Positions 38,529-47,780 of a stretch of DNA of 54,503 nucleotides are shown piece after piece. This DNA is from an uncultured Burkholderiaceae bacterium (GTDB lineage Bacteria; Pseudomonadota; Gammaproteobacteria; Burkholderiales; Burkholderiaceae). The notes under the pieces are model-generated. The model made no database searches, was not told where the DNA came from, and was given only the letters and a program-made list of their open reading frames with translations. Every line of letters begins with the position of its first letter. The first letter of the stretch is position 1. The stretch is taken from NCBI GenBank assembly GCA_937871985.1, contig CALMPB010000313.1:1-54503 (forward strand), written 5' to 3'. Position numbers and translations under genes: made by a program.

Positions 38529-38569
38529 ATGTTTCAAGAATGACACGTTTATGTTTCAATGGTGTCATT
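38529..38569. promoter_or_regulatory. candidate PrpR upstream activating site
   Basis: The arms AATGACAC (38539-38546) and GTGTCATT (38562-38569) form an inverted repeat. ATGTTTCAA also occurs twice in direct orientation (38529-38537, 38551-38559), 22 bases apart, two helical turns. It lies 20 bases before prpR and about 120-150 bases upstream of the prpB sigma-54 core, the normal distance for an enhancer. Confidence 0.6.
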
Positions 38570-38589
38570 ATTGAAGAAAGGCGTTCATC

Positions 38590-40539
38590 ATGGCCCAGTT
38601 CATTGCTCCCTACTCGCGCCCTTTACGGGTCGTGGCCGTGGGCTTCCACGGCCTGCGCACATTGCTGGAGGAGCTTGCCCCCGAATATAGCGCCATTGCC
38701 GAAATACATATACTGGATAAAGCGTATGGCGACGCATTGGCCGACATTACCGCCGAGCGCCGGGATCGCGGCGTCGACGCCGTGGTGGCGGCCGGATCCA
38801 ACGGCGGGTTTTTGCGCCAGCACCTGGACGTGCCCGTGGTGCTGGTCAAAGTGGGCGGCTTCGACATGATGCACGCGCTGGCCAAGGCATCGCGCTACTC
38901 GCGGCGCATTGCTCTGGTCACGTATGGTTCGGTTCCCGCCGAAATGGCGCGCTTCAACGAGATTTTCGATTTGCGGCTGGAGTTCCGGGTTTACAAGACC
39001 GAGCTCGATGCGGAGGCCTGCGTGCAGGAGCTCAAGCATCTGGGCATCGAAGTCGTCGTGGCGCCGGGCATGGTGGTGGACCTGGCCCGCAGCTACGGCT
39101 TGCAGGGCGTTCTGCTGTATTCGCAGCAGTCGGTCCGCGAAGCCATGGACGACGCCATCGAAGTGGCCCGCGTTTCCAGGCTCGAGCAGGCCAAGCGCGA
39201 AAAATTGAACACCATACTCGGCCATCTCAAGGACGGTGTCGTGGCCGTCGATCTGGACGAGCGCATTGAAACCCTGAATCTCTCCATGGAAAAAATCATC
39301 GGGCGCCCAGCGGACAGGCTCGTGGGGCAGCGCCTGAGCTCGGTGTTTCCGGGCCTGGATCTAAGCGGCACGCTGCGCTCGGGGCGGGCCGAAATCGAGC
39401 AGGTGCAGGACGTGGGCGGCAGAACCCTGGTCACCACCCGCATTCCCGTCATCGAGCAGGGCCGGCAGACGGGCGCCGTCCTGATCTGCCAGGATCCGGC
39501 GACCATCCAGCGGCTGGATCGCAATCTGCGCTCGCGCAACCAGCCCCGATCCGCCCCCGCCCGATACGTGCTCGACGACATCGTCGGCGCCAGTCCCTTG
39601 ATCGAGCGGGTCAAGGAGCGGGCGTTGAACTGCGCGCAAAGCCGGGCCACGGTGCTCATCATCGGCGAAAGCGGCACGGGCAAGGAACTGCTGGCGCAGG
39701 GCATCCACAACGCCAGCGCCCGAAGCGCCCAGCCTTTCGTGGCGATCAATTGCGCGGCCTTTCCAGAGGCTTTGCTGGAAAGCGAGCTGTTCGGCTACGT
39801 GGAGGGGGCCTTCACGGGATCCAGCCGCGGGGGCAAAACGGGCTTGTTCGAGGCTGCGCATACGGGCACCATCTTCCTCGATGAAATCGGCGAGATGCCG
39901 TTATCCCTGCAAACGCGGCTGCTGCGGGTGCTGCAGGAAAAGGAAGTGCTGCGGGTCGGCGCCACCGAGCCCACGCCGGTCGATGTGCGGGTGATGGCTG
40001 CCACGCACCGGGATCTGGCCGCCAGTGTTGCCGCCGGCCAGTTTCGCAGCGACCTGTATTACCGCCTGAACATCCTGCTGATCAATCTTCCGCCGTTGCG
40101 CCGGCGCGTCGGCGACCTGCCCATGCTGGCCGCAAGCCTGAAGGCGAAGATCGCGCGGCGGCTGCATTACGAGAGCGGATTCGGCGATGCCATCGTCAAC
40201 GCCATCGTGGAGGCGGGCAGGGGGTATTCCTGGCCCGGAAATATCCGCGAGCTGGAAAACCTGATCGAGCGCGGCCTGGTCTTTTACGATACGGCCGGCG
40301 CCGATGGCGGCGCGGTGCACGATCGGCTGAGGGAGATCGCTCCCGAGTTGTTCGCGGGCGTAGCGGCCGCGCAGACAGAGGGGCTGCGCGACAGCCGCGA
40401 GACGGCGGAGCTCGAGCGTATCCAGGCGGTTCTTAAGGAATGCCACGGGGACAGGGCGCGTGCGGCGCAGATGCTCGGTATCAGCCGCAGCACCTTATGG
40501 CGCAAGCTCAAGCGCGCGGGCCAGCCCGTCGGAGCCTGA
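38590..40539 (+). CDS. prpR: propionate catabolism operon regulator, sigma-54 activator
   Basis: A 649-residue activator. The N-terminal PrpR sensor domain (about 20-190) binds 2-methylcitrate in characterised homologues. A PAS-like segment (about 205-310) follows. The AAA+ domain has Walker A GESGTGKE (about 359-366), the sigma-54 contact loop GAFTG (about 406-410) and FLDEIGEMP. The C-terminal Fis-type helix-turn-helix reads GDRARAAQMLGISRSTLWRKL. It is divergent from prpBCD, which carries a perfect sigma-54 promoter. AAGG precedes the ATG. Confidence 0.96.
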   Translation: MAQFIAPYSRPLRVVAVGFHGLRTLLEELAPEYSAIAEIHILDKAYGDALADITAERRDRGVDAVVAAGSNGGFLRQHLDVPVVLVKVGGFDMMHALAKASRYSRRIALVTYGSVPAEMARFNEIFDLRLEFRVYKTELDAEACVQELKHLGIEVVVAPGMVVDLARSYGLQGVLLYSQQSVREAMDDAIEVARVSRLEQAKREKLNTILGHLKDGVVAVDLDERIETLNLSMEKIIGRPADRLVGQRLSSVFPGLDLSGTLRSGRAEIEQVQDVGGRTLVTTRIPVIEQGRQTGAVLICQDPATIQRLDRNLRSRNQPRSAPARYVLDDIVGASPLIERVKERALNCAQSRATVLIIGESGTGKELLAQGIHNASARSAQPFVAINCAAFPEALLESELFGYVEGAFTGSSRGGKTGLFEAAHTGTIFLDEIGEMPLSLQTRLLRVLQEKEVLRVGATEPTPVDVRVMAATHRDLAASVAAGQFRSDLYYRLNILLINLPPLRRRVGDLPMLAASLKAKIARRLHYESGFGDAIVNAIVEAGRGYSWPGNIRELENLIERGLVFYDTAGADGGAVHDRLREIAPELFAGVAAAQTEGLRDSRETAELERIQAVLKECHGDRARAAQMLGISRSTLWRKLKRAGQPVGA

Positions 40540-40550
40540 GGCAAAAAATA

Positions 40551-40578
40551 AACCCCGCTGCAACGCGACAGCGGGGTT
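40551..40578. terminator. bidirectional terminator between prpR and mdh
   Basis: Arms AACCCCGCTG and CAGCGGGGTT around an 8-base loop. An A-rich stretch on the left gives a partial T run on the minus strand. It serves the convergent prpR and mdh genes. Confidence 0.7.
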
Positions 40579-40657
40579 CATCATAGGGTGGCCTGTTTCA
40601 GGGGCCGCCTTCCGGGTCAGCCAAGGCGCAGGCGGCGCCTTGCCGGCCCGAACGGAA

Positions 40658-41647
40658 TTACTTCAGCAGGTCTTTCACGCCGTCGCGCTCTTCGAGCAAT
40701 TCGTTGAGCGTCTTGTCCATGCGTTCGCGCGAGAACTCGTTGATTTCGAGGCCGGCGACGCGGGTGTATTCGCCGTTGGCCGTGGTGACCGGCACGCCGT
40801 ATACGATGCCTTCGGGGATGCCGTAGGAACCGTCGGAGGGGATGCCCATGGTGACCCACTTGCCGTTGCTGCCCAGAACCCAGTCGCGGACATGGTCGAT
40901 GGCGGCGTTGGCGGCCGAAGCGGCCGACGACAGGCCGCGGGCCTCGATGATGGCCGCGCCGCGCTTGCCGACGGTGGGGATGAAGGTGTCGCGGTTCCAG
41001 GCGTCGTCGTTGATGAGTTTTTCAAGGCTTTGGCCGCCGACGGTGGCGAAGCGGATGTCCGGATACATGGTGGGCGAGTGATTGCCCCAGACGACCAGTT
41101 TTTCGATGTCGGCGACTTTCTTGCCCGACTTGGCGGCCAGTTGCGAAAGCGCGCGGTTATGATCCAGGCGCAGCATGGCGGTGAAATTCTTGGCGGGCAG
41201 GTCGGGCGCCGACTTCATGGCGATGTAGGCATTGGTGTTGGCGGGGTTGCCCACGACCAGCACCTTGACGTTGCGGTTGGCGACTTCGTTGAGCGCCTTG
41301 CCCTGGGCGGTGAAGATTTGCGCGTTGACCTGCAGCAGGTCTTTGCGTTCCATGCCCGGGCCGCGGGGGCGCGAACCGACCAGCAGCGCGACTTCGACGT
41401 CCTTGAACGCTTCGCGCGGATCGCTGTGCGCGGTCATGCCGGCCAGCAGGGGGAAGGCGCAGTCGTCCAGCTCCATCATGACGCCCTTCAGCGCTTTCTG
41501 GGCTTTTTCGTCGGGGATCTCGAGCAGTTGCAGAATGACCGGCTGGTCTTTACCAAGCATTTCGCCCGAGGCGATGCGGAACAGCAGGGCGTAACCGATT
41601 TGGCCGGCAGCGCCGGTGACGGCGACACGCATGGCGGGTTTGGACAT
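40658..41647 (-). CDS. mdh: malate dehydrogenase
   Basis: A 329-residue NAD-dependent malate dehydrogenase oxidising malate to oxaloacetate. The N-terminal Rossmann motif is [31 protein letters not shown] supplies the substrate arginines, and [11 protein letters not shown] the catalytic His. The length is that of the cytosolic-type bacterial and plant group. The ATG at 41647 has GGAG upstream; the frame is open to 41713, but with no ribosome-binding site. It is divergent from the GntR/UTRA gene, and its promoter carries the same palindrome as acnB. Confidence 0.97.
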   Translation of the reverse strand: MSKPAMRVAVTGAAGQIGYALLFRIASGEMLGKDQPVILQLLEIPDEKAQKALKGVMMELDDCAFPLLAGMTAHSDPREAFKDVEVALLVGSRPRGPGMERKDLLQVNAQIFTAQGKALNEVANRNVKVLVVGNPANTNAYIAMKSAPDLPAKNFTAMLRLDHNRALSQLAAKSGKKVADIEKLVVWGNHSPTMYPDIRFATVGGQSLEKLINDDAWNRDTFIPTVGKRGAAIIEARGLSSAASAANAAIDHVRDWVLGSNGKWVTMGIPSDGSYGIPEGIVYGVPVTTANGEYTRVAGLEINEFSRERMDKTLNELLEERDGVKDLLK

Positions 41648-41807
41648 GAACAATCTCCAGTGAAAAAATGAATGGTTGGCTGGGTGGCTGCAGCCCGCCT
41701 GATTCGCTTTCAAGCAAGTGGGCTAGGCGTAGTGTGCCGTTTGGGTTGGTTCGTGCATGAAAATCAACCTGACAGTGCACTAATACCCGACAGTTTAAAT
41801 CGTTTGA

Positions 41808-41836
41808 AGATTAGAGGAAATTGAGGTCGTAGTCAA
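41808..41836 (-). promoter_or_regulatory. mdh promoter
   Basis: On the minus strand TTGACT (41836-41831) and TAATCT (41813-41808) are 17 bases apart. The predicted start is near 41801. Confidence 0.7.
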
Positions 41837-41838
41837 AC

Positions 41839-41859
41839 ATCTTATATCTTATATAAGAC
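41839..41859. promoter_or_regulatory. palindromic operator upstream of mdh
   Basis: Arms TCTTATAT and ATATAAGA around CTT, followed by C. It shares 20 consecutive bases with the palindrome at acnB and is likewise 2 bases upstream of the -35 box. Its position between mdh and the GntR/UTRA gene would also allow autoregulation of that gene. Confidence 0.75.
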
Positions 41860-41963
41860 ACAAGAGTGTTAGACAGAATCTTCAATCCGTGCGAAAATGC
41901 TACGCGTTTTATCTCGATGCTTTAATCTTAAATTTTCTGCTTAGGTGCACCAGCCGCGTAGCC

Positions 41964-42731
41964 ATGCCCGATATCCCGTCAAATGATCAAACACCGGACG
42001 AGCGCGCTGTCAGCAGCGCGGCCTATAGTCCGCTGTACCAGCAGATCAAGGGGTTGTTGTTGCAAAGCCTGGATCGCGGCGAATGGAAGCCCGGCGAATC
42101 CATACCCAGCGAACTCGAGCTTGCCGCCCGTTTTCAGGTAAGCCAGGGCACGGTGCGCAAGGCCATCGACGAATTGGCCGCCGAGAACCTGCTGCTGCGC
42201 CGCCAGGGCAAGGGTACGTTTGTTGCAACGCATCATGAAGCCAAGGTGCGTTTTCGCTTCCTGAGGCTCACCTCCGACGACGGGCAGCCCAAAATGACGG
42301 GCAGCCAGATCCTGGATTGCCGGCGGGTCAAGGCCCCCACCGACATCGCCCGTTTGCTCGACTTGCGGGCCTCCGATGCCGTGGTCAATCTGCGCCGCCT
42401 GCTTTCGTTCGAACAGGTGCCCACCATTCTCGACGACATCTGGCTGCCGGGGTCGGTTTTTCGCGGCTTGACCGCGGATTCCCTGGCCCGCTACCGCGGT
42501 CCGCTGTATGGATTGTTCGAGTCCGAGTTTGGGATTAGCATGGTGCGGGCCGAGGAGAAGATCAAGGCGGTGTCGGCCAGCGCCGACCAAGCCCAATTAC
42601 TGCAAGTCGCCCCTTCCAGTCCCTTGCTGCAGGTCGAACGTGTGTCGTTCACTTACGGCGATCGCCCCGTCGAAGTGCGCAGAGGTTTATATGTGACCGA
42701 ACGGTTCCACTACAGGAACAGTTTGAATTGA
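41964..42731 (+). CDS. GntR-family regulator, UTRA (HutC) subfamily
   Basis: A 255-residue regulator. The winged helix (about residues 22-90) contains SPLYQQIKGLLLQSL, PGESIPSELELAARFQVSQ and GTVRKAIDELAAENLLLRRQGKGTF. A UTRA ligand domain follows (about 105-250). It sits between mdh and sdhCDAB, and palindromes at mdh and acnB suggest it governs TCA genes. The ATG at 41964 is chosen from family alignment; a GTG at 41889 is open in frame. It is read in the same direction as sdhC. Confidence 0.93.
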   Translation: MPDIPSNDQTPDERAVSSAAYSPLYQQIKGLLLQSLDRGEWKPGESIPSELELAARFQVSQGTVRKAIDELAAENLLLRRQGKGTFVATHHEAKVRFRFLRLTSDDGQPKMTGSQILDCRRVKAPTDIARLLDLRASDAVVNLRRLLSFEQVPTILDDIWLPGSVFRGLTADSLARYRGPLYGLFESEFGISMVRAEEKIKAVSASADQAQLLQVAPSSPLLQVERVSFTYGDRPVEVRRGLYVTERFHYRNSLN

Positions 42732-42756
42732 CAAATTTTTCCATCGATTTGATACG
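42728..42756 (+). promoter_or_regulatory. candidate promoter of the sdh operon
   Basis: A perfect TTGACA (42728-42733) overlaps the GntR stop codon. A weak GATACG (42751-42756) follows after 17 bases, about 70 bases before sdhC. Confidence 0.4.
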
Positions 42757-42826
42757 TACACCCTAAATCGGTGAAAATATCGGCAGTACTTTGCAATAAA
42801 TTAATTGTTATAACCTTGAGGCCATC

Positions 42827-43240
42827 ATGTCCGATTCAGCTTCCAAGCCGCGTCCGCAGTATCGCAATCTAAGCGTTCCGCAGATCCTGAGCTACCGTCT
42901 TCCTCTTGCAGGAAAATCCTCTATTTTGCACAGGGCGAGCGGCGCCTTGCTGTTTCTGTGTCTGCCGCTCGTTCTCATCCCGCTTTTCGGGCGCAGCGTG
43001 ACGTCGGCTGAAAGCTACGCATCCATCCAGGAATGGACCTCCAACCCCCTCTGTAAGATCGTGCTGCTGGTGCTTATCTGGGGTTATCTGCATCATTTCT
43101 GCGCCGGCATCCGCTACCTCACCCTCGACCTGCACATCGGCAACGACAAGGTTACCGCTCAAAAGAGCGCGGGCGTCGTTTTCGGCATCAGCCTGGCGTT
43201 GACGGTGGTTTTCGGTCTTAAACTCTTTGGGGCATGGTAA
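42827..43240 (+). CDS. sdhC: succinate dehydrogenase cytochrome b556 subunit
   Basis: A 137-residue membrane anchor with three helices. The first follows SILHRASGALLFLCLPLVLI (Ser and Arg near the quinone site). The second contains WGYLHHFCAGIRYLTLD, where a His serves as heme b ligand. The third is SAGVVFGISLALTVVFGLKLF. With SdhD it anchors complex II and forms the ubiquinone site. TTGAGG precedes the ATG. Its TAA stop overlaps the sdhD start as TAATG. Confidence 0.95.
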   Translation: MSDSASKPRPQYRNLSVPQILSYRLPLAGKSSILHRASGALLFLCLPLVLIPLFGRSVTSAESYASIQEWTSNPLCKIVLLVLIWGYLHHFCAGIRYLTLDLHIGNDKVTAQKSAGVVFGISLALTVVFGLKLFGAW

Positions 43241-43623
43241 TGGCTACGCAAGAACGTCTTGGTACAAAACGCCTGGTGGTCGGCGCTCATTACGGCTGGC
43301 TCGATTTCCTCGTCCAGCGCTGCACGGCCATCATCATGGCGGTGTACACGCTCATCCTTTTCTTCGGTTTCATTTTCTCGTCGGGAATGAGTTTTGAAGC
43401 CTGGCAGCATCTTTTCGTCTTTCATGTCGGCGCGTTGCCCGTGGGGCAATTGCTGGCCACGCTGGCTTTCTTCTCGTTGGCCTGGCATGCATGGATCGGG
43501 GTTCGCGACATCTGGATGGACTACGTCACATCGGCCGGCCTGCGCTTGTTCCTGCAAGTGCTGACCATTCTGTGGCTGGTCGGGTCTATTGTCTTTTTCG
43601 CAAAAATTCTCTGGAGTCTATAA
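43240..43623 (+). CDS. sdhD: succinate dehydrogenase membrane anchor subunit
   Basis: A 127-residue membrane subunit with three helices. Quinone- and heme-site residues lie in HYGWLDFLVQRCTAIIM and in HAWIGVRDIWMDYV. The ATG at 43240 overlaps the sdhC stop; an in-frame ATG at 43234 is also possible. It is 3 bases from the sdhA GTG. The order C-D-A-B is the standard proteobacterial order. Confidence 0.93.
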   Translation: MATQERLGTKRLVVGAHYGWLDFLVQRCTAIIMAVYTLILFFGFIFSSGMSFEAWQHLFVFHVGALPVGQLLATLAFFSLAWHAWIGVRDIWMDYVTSAGLRLFLQVLTILWLVGSIVFFAKILWSL

Positions 43624-43626
43624 GCC

Positions 43627-45405
43627 GTGGCTGCTGTCAAAAAATCCTTACCTCGCCGCCAGTTCGATGTGGTGGTCGTAGGTGCCGGCGGATCCGGCAT
43701 GCGTTGCTCGCTGCAACTGGCACAGGCAGGCTTGTCGGTCGCCGTGCTGTCCAAGGTATTTCCTACTCGTTCGCACACCGTGGCTGCGCAGGGCGGGGTC
43801 AGCGCCTCGCTGGGCAACATGAGCGAAGACCACTGGTATTGGCATATGTACGATACCGTCAAGGGTTCCGACTGGCTCGGCGACCAGGACGCCATCGAAT
43901 TCATGTGCCGCGAGGCTCCCAATGCCGTGTACGAGCTCGAACACTTCGGCATGCCGTTCGACCGCAATGCCGACGGCACCATTTACCAGCGTCCGTTCGG
44001 CGGCCATACCGCCAACTTCGGTGAAAAACCCGTGCAGCGCGCCTGTGCCGCGGCCGACCGCACCGGTCACGCCATGCTGCACACCTTGTATCAGCGCAAC
44101 GTCGCGGCTCGCACGCAGTTCTTCGTCGAGTGGATGGCGCTCGATCTGCTTCGCAACGAAGCGGGCGATGTCCTGGGCGTTACCGCCCTCGAAATGGAAA
44201 CCGGCGACATCTACGTGCTGGAAGCCAAGACCACGGTGCTGGCCACCGGCGGCGCCGGCCGCATCTGGGCCGCTTCCACCAATGCCTTCATCAACACCGG
44301 CGATGGCCTGGGCATGGCGGCGCGCGCCGGCCTGCCTCTCGAAGACATGGAGTTCTGGCAGTTCCACCCCACCGGCGTGGCCGGGGCGGGCGTGCTCATC
44401 ACCGAGGGCGTGCGCGGCGAGGGCGGCATTCTGCTGAACAAGGACGGCGAGCGTTTCATGGAGCGCTATGCGCCCACGCTCAAAGATCTTGCTCCCCGCG
44501 ATTTCGTGTCGCGCTCCATGGACCAGGAAATCAAAGAGGGCCGCGGTGTCGGCCCCAACGCCGACCACATCCTGCTGAAGCTGGATCACATCGGTGCCGA
44601 AACCATCATGAAGCGCCTGCCGTCCATTCGTGAAATCGCCATCAAGTTCGCCAACGTCGACCCCATCAAGGATCCGATTCCCGTCATTCCGACCATCCAC
44701 TATCAGATGGGCGGCATTCCAACCAATGTCCAGGGCCAGGTCATGAACTGGGTCAACGGCGAAAGCAAGCCCGTGCAAGGCCTGTACGCCGTGGGCGAGT
44801 GCGCGGCCACCTCGGTGCACGGCGCCAACCGCCTGGGCACCAATTCGCTGCTCGACCTCATCGTGTTCGGCCGCGCGGCCGGCAACCACATCGTTGCGTC
44901 GCATCCGGAACGCCAGCACGCCCACCAGCCGATTCCCGAGTCCTCCATCGACCGGTCGCTCGACCGCGTCGACAAGCTCGAAACCCGCAGTTCAGGCGAA
45001 AACGTCTATCAGGTGCACAATGCCATGCGCGACAGCATGCAGGCTCACTGCGGCGTGTTCCGCACGCTCAAGCTGCTCAACGAGGGCGTCACCCAGATGG
45101 AAGAAATCGCCGACCGTTGCGACAACGTTTATTTCAAGGACAAGTCCAAGGTCTGGAATACCGCCCGCATCGAGGCACTCGAACTCGCCAACATGAAGGA
45201 AGTCGCCCTGGCCACCACCAAGTCGGCGGCCAACCGCACGGAAAGCCGCGGCGCGCACGCTCTGGACGACTATCCCGAGCGCGACGACGTGAACTGGCTG
45301 CTCCACACAATGTGGTTCTCCGAAGACCGGCGTCTCGAGTACAAGCCTGTGCAGATGAAGCCGTTGACCGTCGACAGCTTCCCTCCCAAGGCACGGACCT
45401 TCTAA
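43627..45405 (+). CDS. sdhA: succinate dehydrogenase flavoprotein subunit
   Basis: A 592-residue FAD subunit oxidising succinate to fumarate. The dinucleotide motif VVVGAGGSGMR is followed by FPTRSHTVAAQGG, whose His50 carries the covalent FAD. Active-site regions [21 protein letters not shown] and HGANRLGTNSLLDLIVFGRAAG are intact. The start is GTG, 3 bases after the sdhD stop codon. The length and C-terminus (DSFPPKARTF) are normal. Confidence 0.98.
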   Translation: MAAVKKSLPRRQFDVVVVGAGGSGMRCSLQLAQAGLSVAVLSKVFPTRSHTVAAQGGVSASLGNMSEDHWYWHMYDTVKGSDWLGDQDAIEFMCREAPNAVYELEHFGMPFDRNADGTIYQRPFGGHTANFGEKPVQRACAAADRTGHAMLHTLYQRNVAARTQFFVEWMALDLLRNEAGDVLGVTALEMETGDIYVLEAKTTVLATGGAGRIWAASTNAFINTGDGLGMAARAGLPLEDMEFWQFHPTGVAGAGVLITEGVRGEGGILLNKDGERFMERYAPTLKDLAPRDFVSRSMDQEIKEGRGVGPNADHILLKLDHIGAETIMKRLPSIREIAIKFANVDPIKDPIPVIPTIHYQMGGIPTNVQGQVMNWVNGESKPVQGLYAVGECAATSVHGANRLGTNSLLDLIVFGRAAGNHIVASHPERQHAHQPIPESSIDRSLDRVDKLETRSSGENVYQVHNAMRDSMQAHCGVFRTLKLLNEGVTQMEEIADRCDNVYFKDKSKVWNTARIEALELANMKEVALATTKSAANRTESRGAHALDDYPERDDVNWLLHTMWFSEDRRLEYKPVQMKPLTVDSFPPKARTF

Positions 45406-45418
45406 GCAGGATATAGAA

Positions 45419-46135
45419 ATGAGCGAAAAACGTATCGTCAAATTTGAAATCTACCGCTACGATCCTGACAAGGACGAGCGCCCCTACATGCAGAAACTCG
45501 AGGTCGAGCTGCAACCCAACGACAAAATGCTGCTCGACGCGCTTACCCGCATCAAGCACGATGTCGACGACAGCCTGGCCTTGCGCCGCTCCTGCCGCGA
45601 AGGCGTGTGCGGCTCGGACGCCATGAACATCAACGGCAAGAACGGCCTGGCCTGCATTACCAACCTGAACGACATCAAGCAGCCCATCGTTCTGCGGCCC
45701 TTGCCCGGTTTGCCCGTCGTGCGCGACCTCATCGTCGACATGACCCATTTCTTCAACCAGTACCATTCGATCAAGCCTTATCTCATCAACGACCAGCCGC
45801 CTCCCGAGAAAGAGCGGCTGCAAACCCCCGAGGCGCGCGAGCAGCTCGACGGGCTGTACGAGTGCATTCTGTGCGCGTGCTGCTCCACGGCGTGCCCATC
45901 CTTCTGGTGGAATCCCGACAAGTTCGTCGGCCCCGCCGGCTTGCTGCAGGCCTATCGCTTCATCGTCGATACGCGCGACGAAGCCACGGGCGAGCGTCTG
46001 GACAACCTTGAAGATCCCTATCGGCTGTTCCGCTGCCATACCATCATGAATTGCGCCGATGTCTGTCCGAAGGGGCTCAACCCGTCGGCGGCTATTGGCA
46101 AAATCAAGGAACTCTTGGTTCGCCGCAGTATCTAA
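45419..46135 (+). CDS. sdhB: succinate dehydrogenase iron-sulfur subunit
   Basis: A 238-residue electron-transfer subunit. The [2Fe-2S] site is SCREGVCGSDAMNINGKNG followed by LAC (Cys59, Cys64, Asp67, Cys79), the [4Fe-4S] site CILCACCSTACPS, and the [3Fe-4S] site CHTIMNCADVCPKG. All ligands match the E. coli protein, including Asp in place of one Cys. It follows sdhA by 13 bases. Confidence 0.98.
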   Translation: MSEKRIVKFEIYRYDPDKDERPYMQKLEVELQPNDKMLLDALTRIKHDVDDSLALRRSCREGVCGSDAMNINGKNGLACITNLNDIKQPIVLRPLPGLPVVRDLIVDMTHFFNQYHSIKPYLINDQPPPEKERLQTPEAREQLDGLYECILCACCSTACPSFWWNPDKFVGPAGLLQAYRFIVDTRDEATGERLDNLEDPYRLFRCHTIMNCADVCPKGLNPSAAIGKIKELLVRRSI

Positions 46136-46149
46136 CGACAGTTCAAAGC

Positions 46150-46410
46150 ATGAATAAACTGTCCGAGCTTGAGCGTGCGCGTCTGCGTTGGCGCGCGCGC
46201 CGTGGTTTGTTGGAAAACGACCTGATCATCACGAAGTTTCTTGATCGGTTCGAGGATCAACTGACCGATATCGATGTGTCGGCCTTGTCTCAGCTTTTTG
46301 AGATGGGCGATAACGAGTTACTTGACGTTTTGCTTGGTCGAGTCGAGCTTTCGGGCGTGTACGACACACCCGACATACGCCGGCTGATCTCGCAAATGCA
46401 AGGGCTATAA
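46150..46410 (+). CDS. sdhE: FAD assembly factor SdhE
   Basis: An 86-residue protein needed for covalent flavinylation of SdhA. The defining RGxxE motif is visible in RARRGLLENDLI near residues 17-22, followed by the helical bundle. The start at 46150 is chosen from family length; the frame is open from 46051 inside sdhB. It lies between sdhB and gltA as in many betaproteobacteria, so it is made with its target. Confidence 0.95.
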   Translation: MNKLSELERARLRWRARRGLLENDLIITKFLDRFEDQLTDIDVSALSQLFEMGDNELLDVLLGRVELSGVYDTPDIRRLISQMQGL

Positions 46411-46428
46411 TTTTTGAGGAATAAAGTG

Positions 46429-47733
46429 ATGCAACTGTCAGACAAAAAAGCCACGCTATCGTTCTCCGATGGCAGTGCGCCCATCGAATTCCCCGTCTAT
46501 TCCGGCACGGTCGGTCCCGATGTCATCGACATCCGCAAGCTGTACGGCCAAAGCGGCATGTTCACCTATGACCCCGGCTTTCTTGCCACGGCGTCTTGCG
46601 AGTCGGCCATCACTTACATCGATGGCGACAAGGGCCAGCTGCTGTATCGCGGCTATCCTATCGACCAGTTGGCCAAAAGCTGCGACTTCATGGATGTCAG
46701 CTACCTGATCCTGAACGGCGACCTGCCCAATGCGGCGCAAAAGGCCGAGTTCGACTCGCTGGTCACCCATCATTCGCTGGTGCACGAACAACTGCATTTC
46801 TTCTTGCGCGGCTTCCGCCGCGATGCCCATCCCATGGCGGTCCTGACCGGCCTGGTGGGCGCGCTGTCGGCGTTCTATCACGATTCGCTGGACATCACCA
46901 ATCCGCGTCATCGCGAAATCTCCGCAATCCGCCTCATCGCCAAGATGCCCACCCTGGTGGCCATGGCCTACAAGTATTCGCAAGGCCAGCCCTTCATCTA
47001 TCCGCAAAACGACCTGTCCTACACGGGTAATTTCGTGCGCATGATGTTCGCCACTCCGTGCGAAGAGTACAAGGTCAACGACGTGGTGGAACGCGCGCTG
47101 GATCGCATCTTCATCCTGCATGCGGATCACGAGCAAAACGCTTCCACGTCCACCGTGCGTCTTTGCGGTTCGTCGGGCACGAATCCGTTCGCGGCGATCG
47201 CCGCCGGCGTGGCGTGCTTGTGGGGCCCGGCTCACGGCGGCGCCAACGAGGCTTGCCTGCAAATGCTCGAAGAGCTGCAAGCCAATGGGGGCGTGGCCAA
47301 GGTTGGCGAGTTCATGGAAAAGGTCAAGGACAAGAATTCGGGCGTGCGCCTGATGGGCTTCGGCCATCGTGTGTACAAGAACTACGATCCTCGCGCCAAG
47401 CTGATGCAGGAAACCTGCAAGGAAGTGCTCAGCGCGCTTGGTCTGGAAAACGATCCGCTGTTCAAGCTGGCGATGGAACTGGAACGCATTGCGCTGGAAG
47501 ACAAGTACTTCGTGGATCGCAAGCTGTACCCGAACGTGGACTTCTACTCGGGCATCGTTCAGCGCGCCATCGGCATCCCGACTTCGCTGTTCACGGCCAT
47601 TTTCGCGCTGGCCCGCACGGTGGGCTGGATCGCTCAATGGAACGAGATGCTGTCCGATCCCGACTACAAGATCGGCCGTCCTCGCCAGTTATACACGGGC
47701 TCGGCGGTTCGCGACGTTCCCGCCAAGCGTTAA
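46429..47733 (+). CDS. gltA: citrate synthase (type II)
   Basis: A 434-residue hexameric-type citrate synthase condensing acetyl-CoA and oxaloacetate. Catalytic regions are [32 protein letters not shown] and [15 protein letters not shown]. The N-terminal beta domain ([16 protein letters not shown]) distinguishes it from PrpC. GAGGA lies 8 bases before the ATG at 46429. A strong terminator follows, ending the sdhCDAB-sdhE-gltA operon. Confidence 0.98.
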   Translation: MQLSDKKATLSFSDGSAPIEFPVYSGTVGPDVIDIRKLYGQSGMFTYDPGFLATASCESAITYIDGDKGQLLYRGYPIDQLAKSCDFMDVSYLILNGDLPNAAQKAEFDSLVTHHSLVHEQLHFFLRGFRRDAHPMAVLTGLVGALSAFYHDSLDITNPRHREISAIRLIAKMPTLVAMAYKYSQGQPFIYPQNDLSYTGNFVRMMFATPCEEYKVNDVVERALDRIFILHADHEQNASTSTVRLCGSSGTNPFAAIAAGVACLWGPAHGGANEACLQMLEELQANGGVAKVGEFMEKVKDKNSGVRLMGFGHRVYKNYDPRAKLMQETCKEVLSALGLENDPLFKLAMELERIALEDKYFVDRKLYPNVDFYSGIVQRAIGIPTSLFTAIFALARTVGWIAQWNEMLSDPDYKIGRPRQLYTGSAVRDVPAKR

Positions 47734-47780
47734 TTGCTTGCGGAGCAGGGCGCTGGTGGTTTGTCGGTGCTCTGCAAATG

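Larger units (their letters stand above)
41648..41963. other. divergent regulatory region between mdh and the GntR/UTRA gene
   Basis: 316 bases containing the mdh promoter (41808-41836), its operator (41839-41859) and a long mdh leader of about 155 bases. The AT-rich right half leads to the GntR gene. No coding region is supported. Confidence 0.7.

Noticed and set aside
38337..38546. N-terminal extension of prpB to 38546
   Set aside because: It would place the sigma-54 promoter inside the coding region and exceed the normal PrpB length; the GTG at 38336 fits both.
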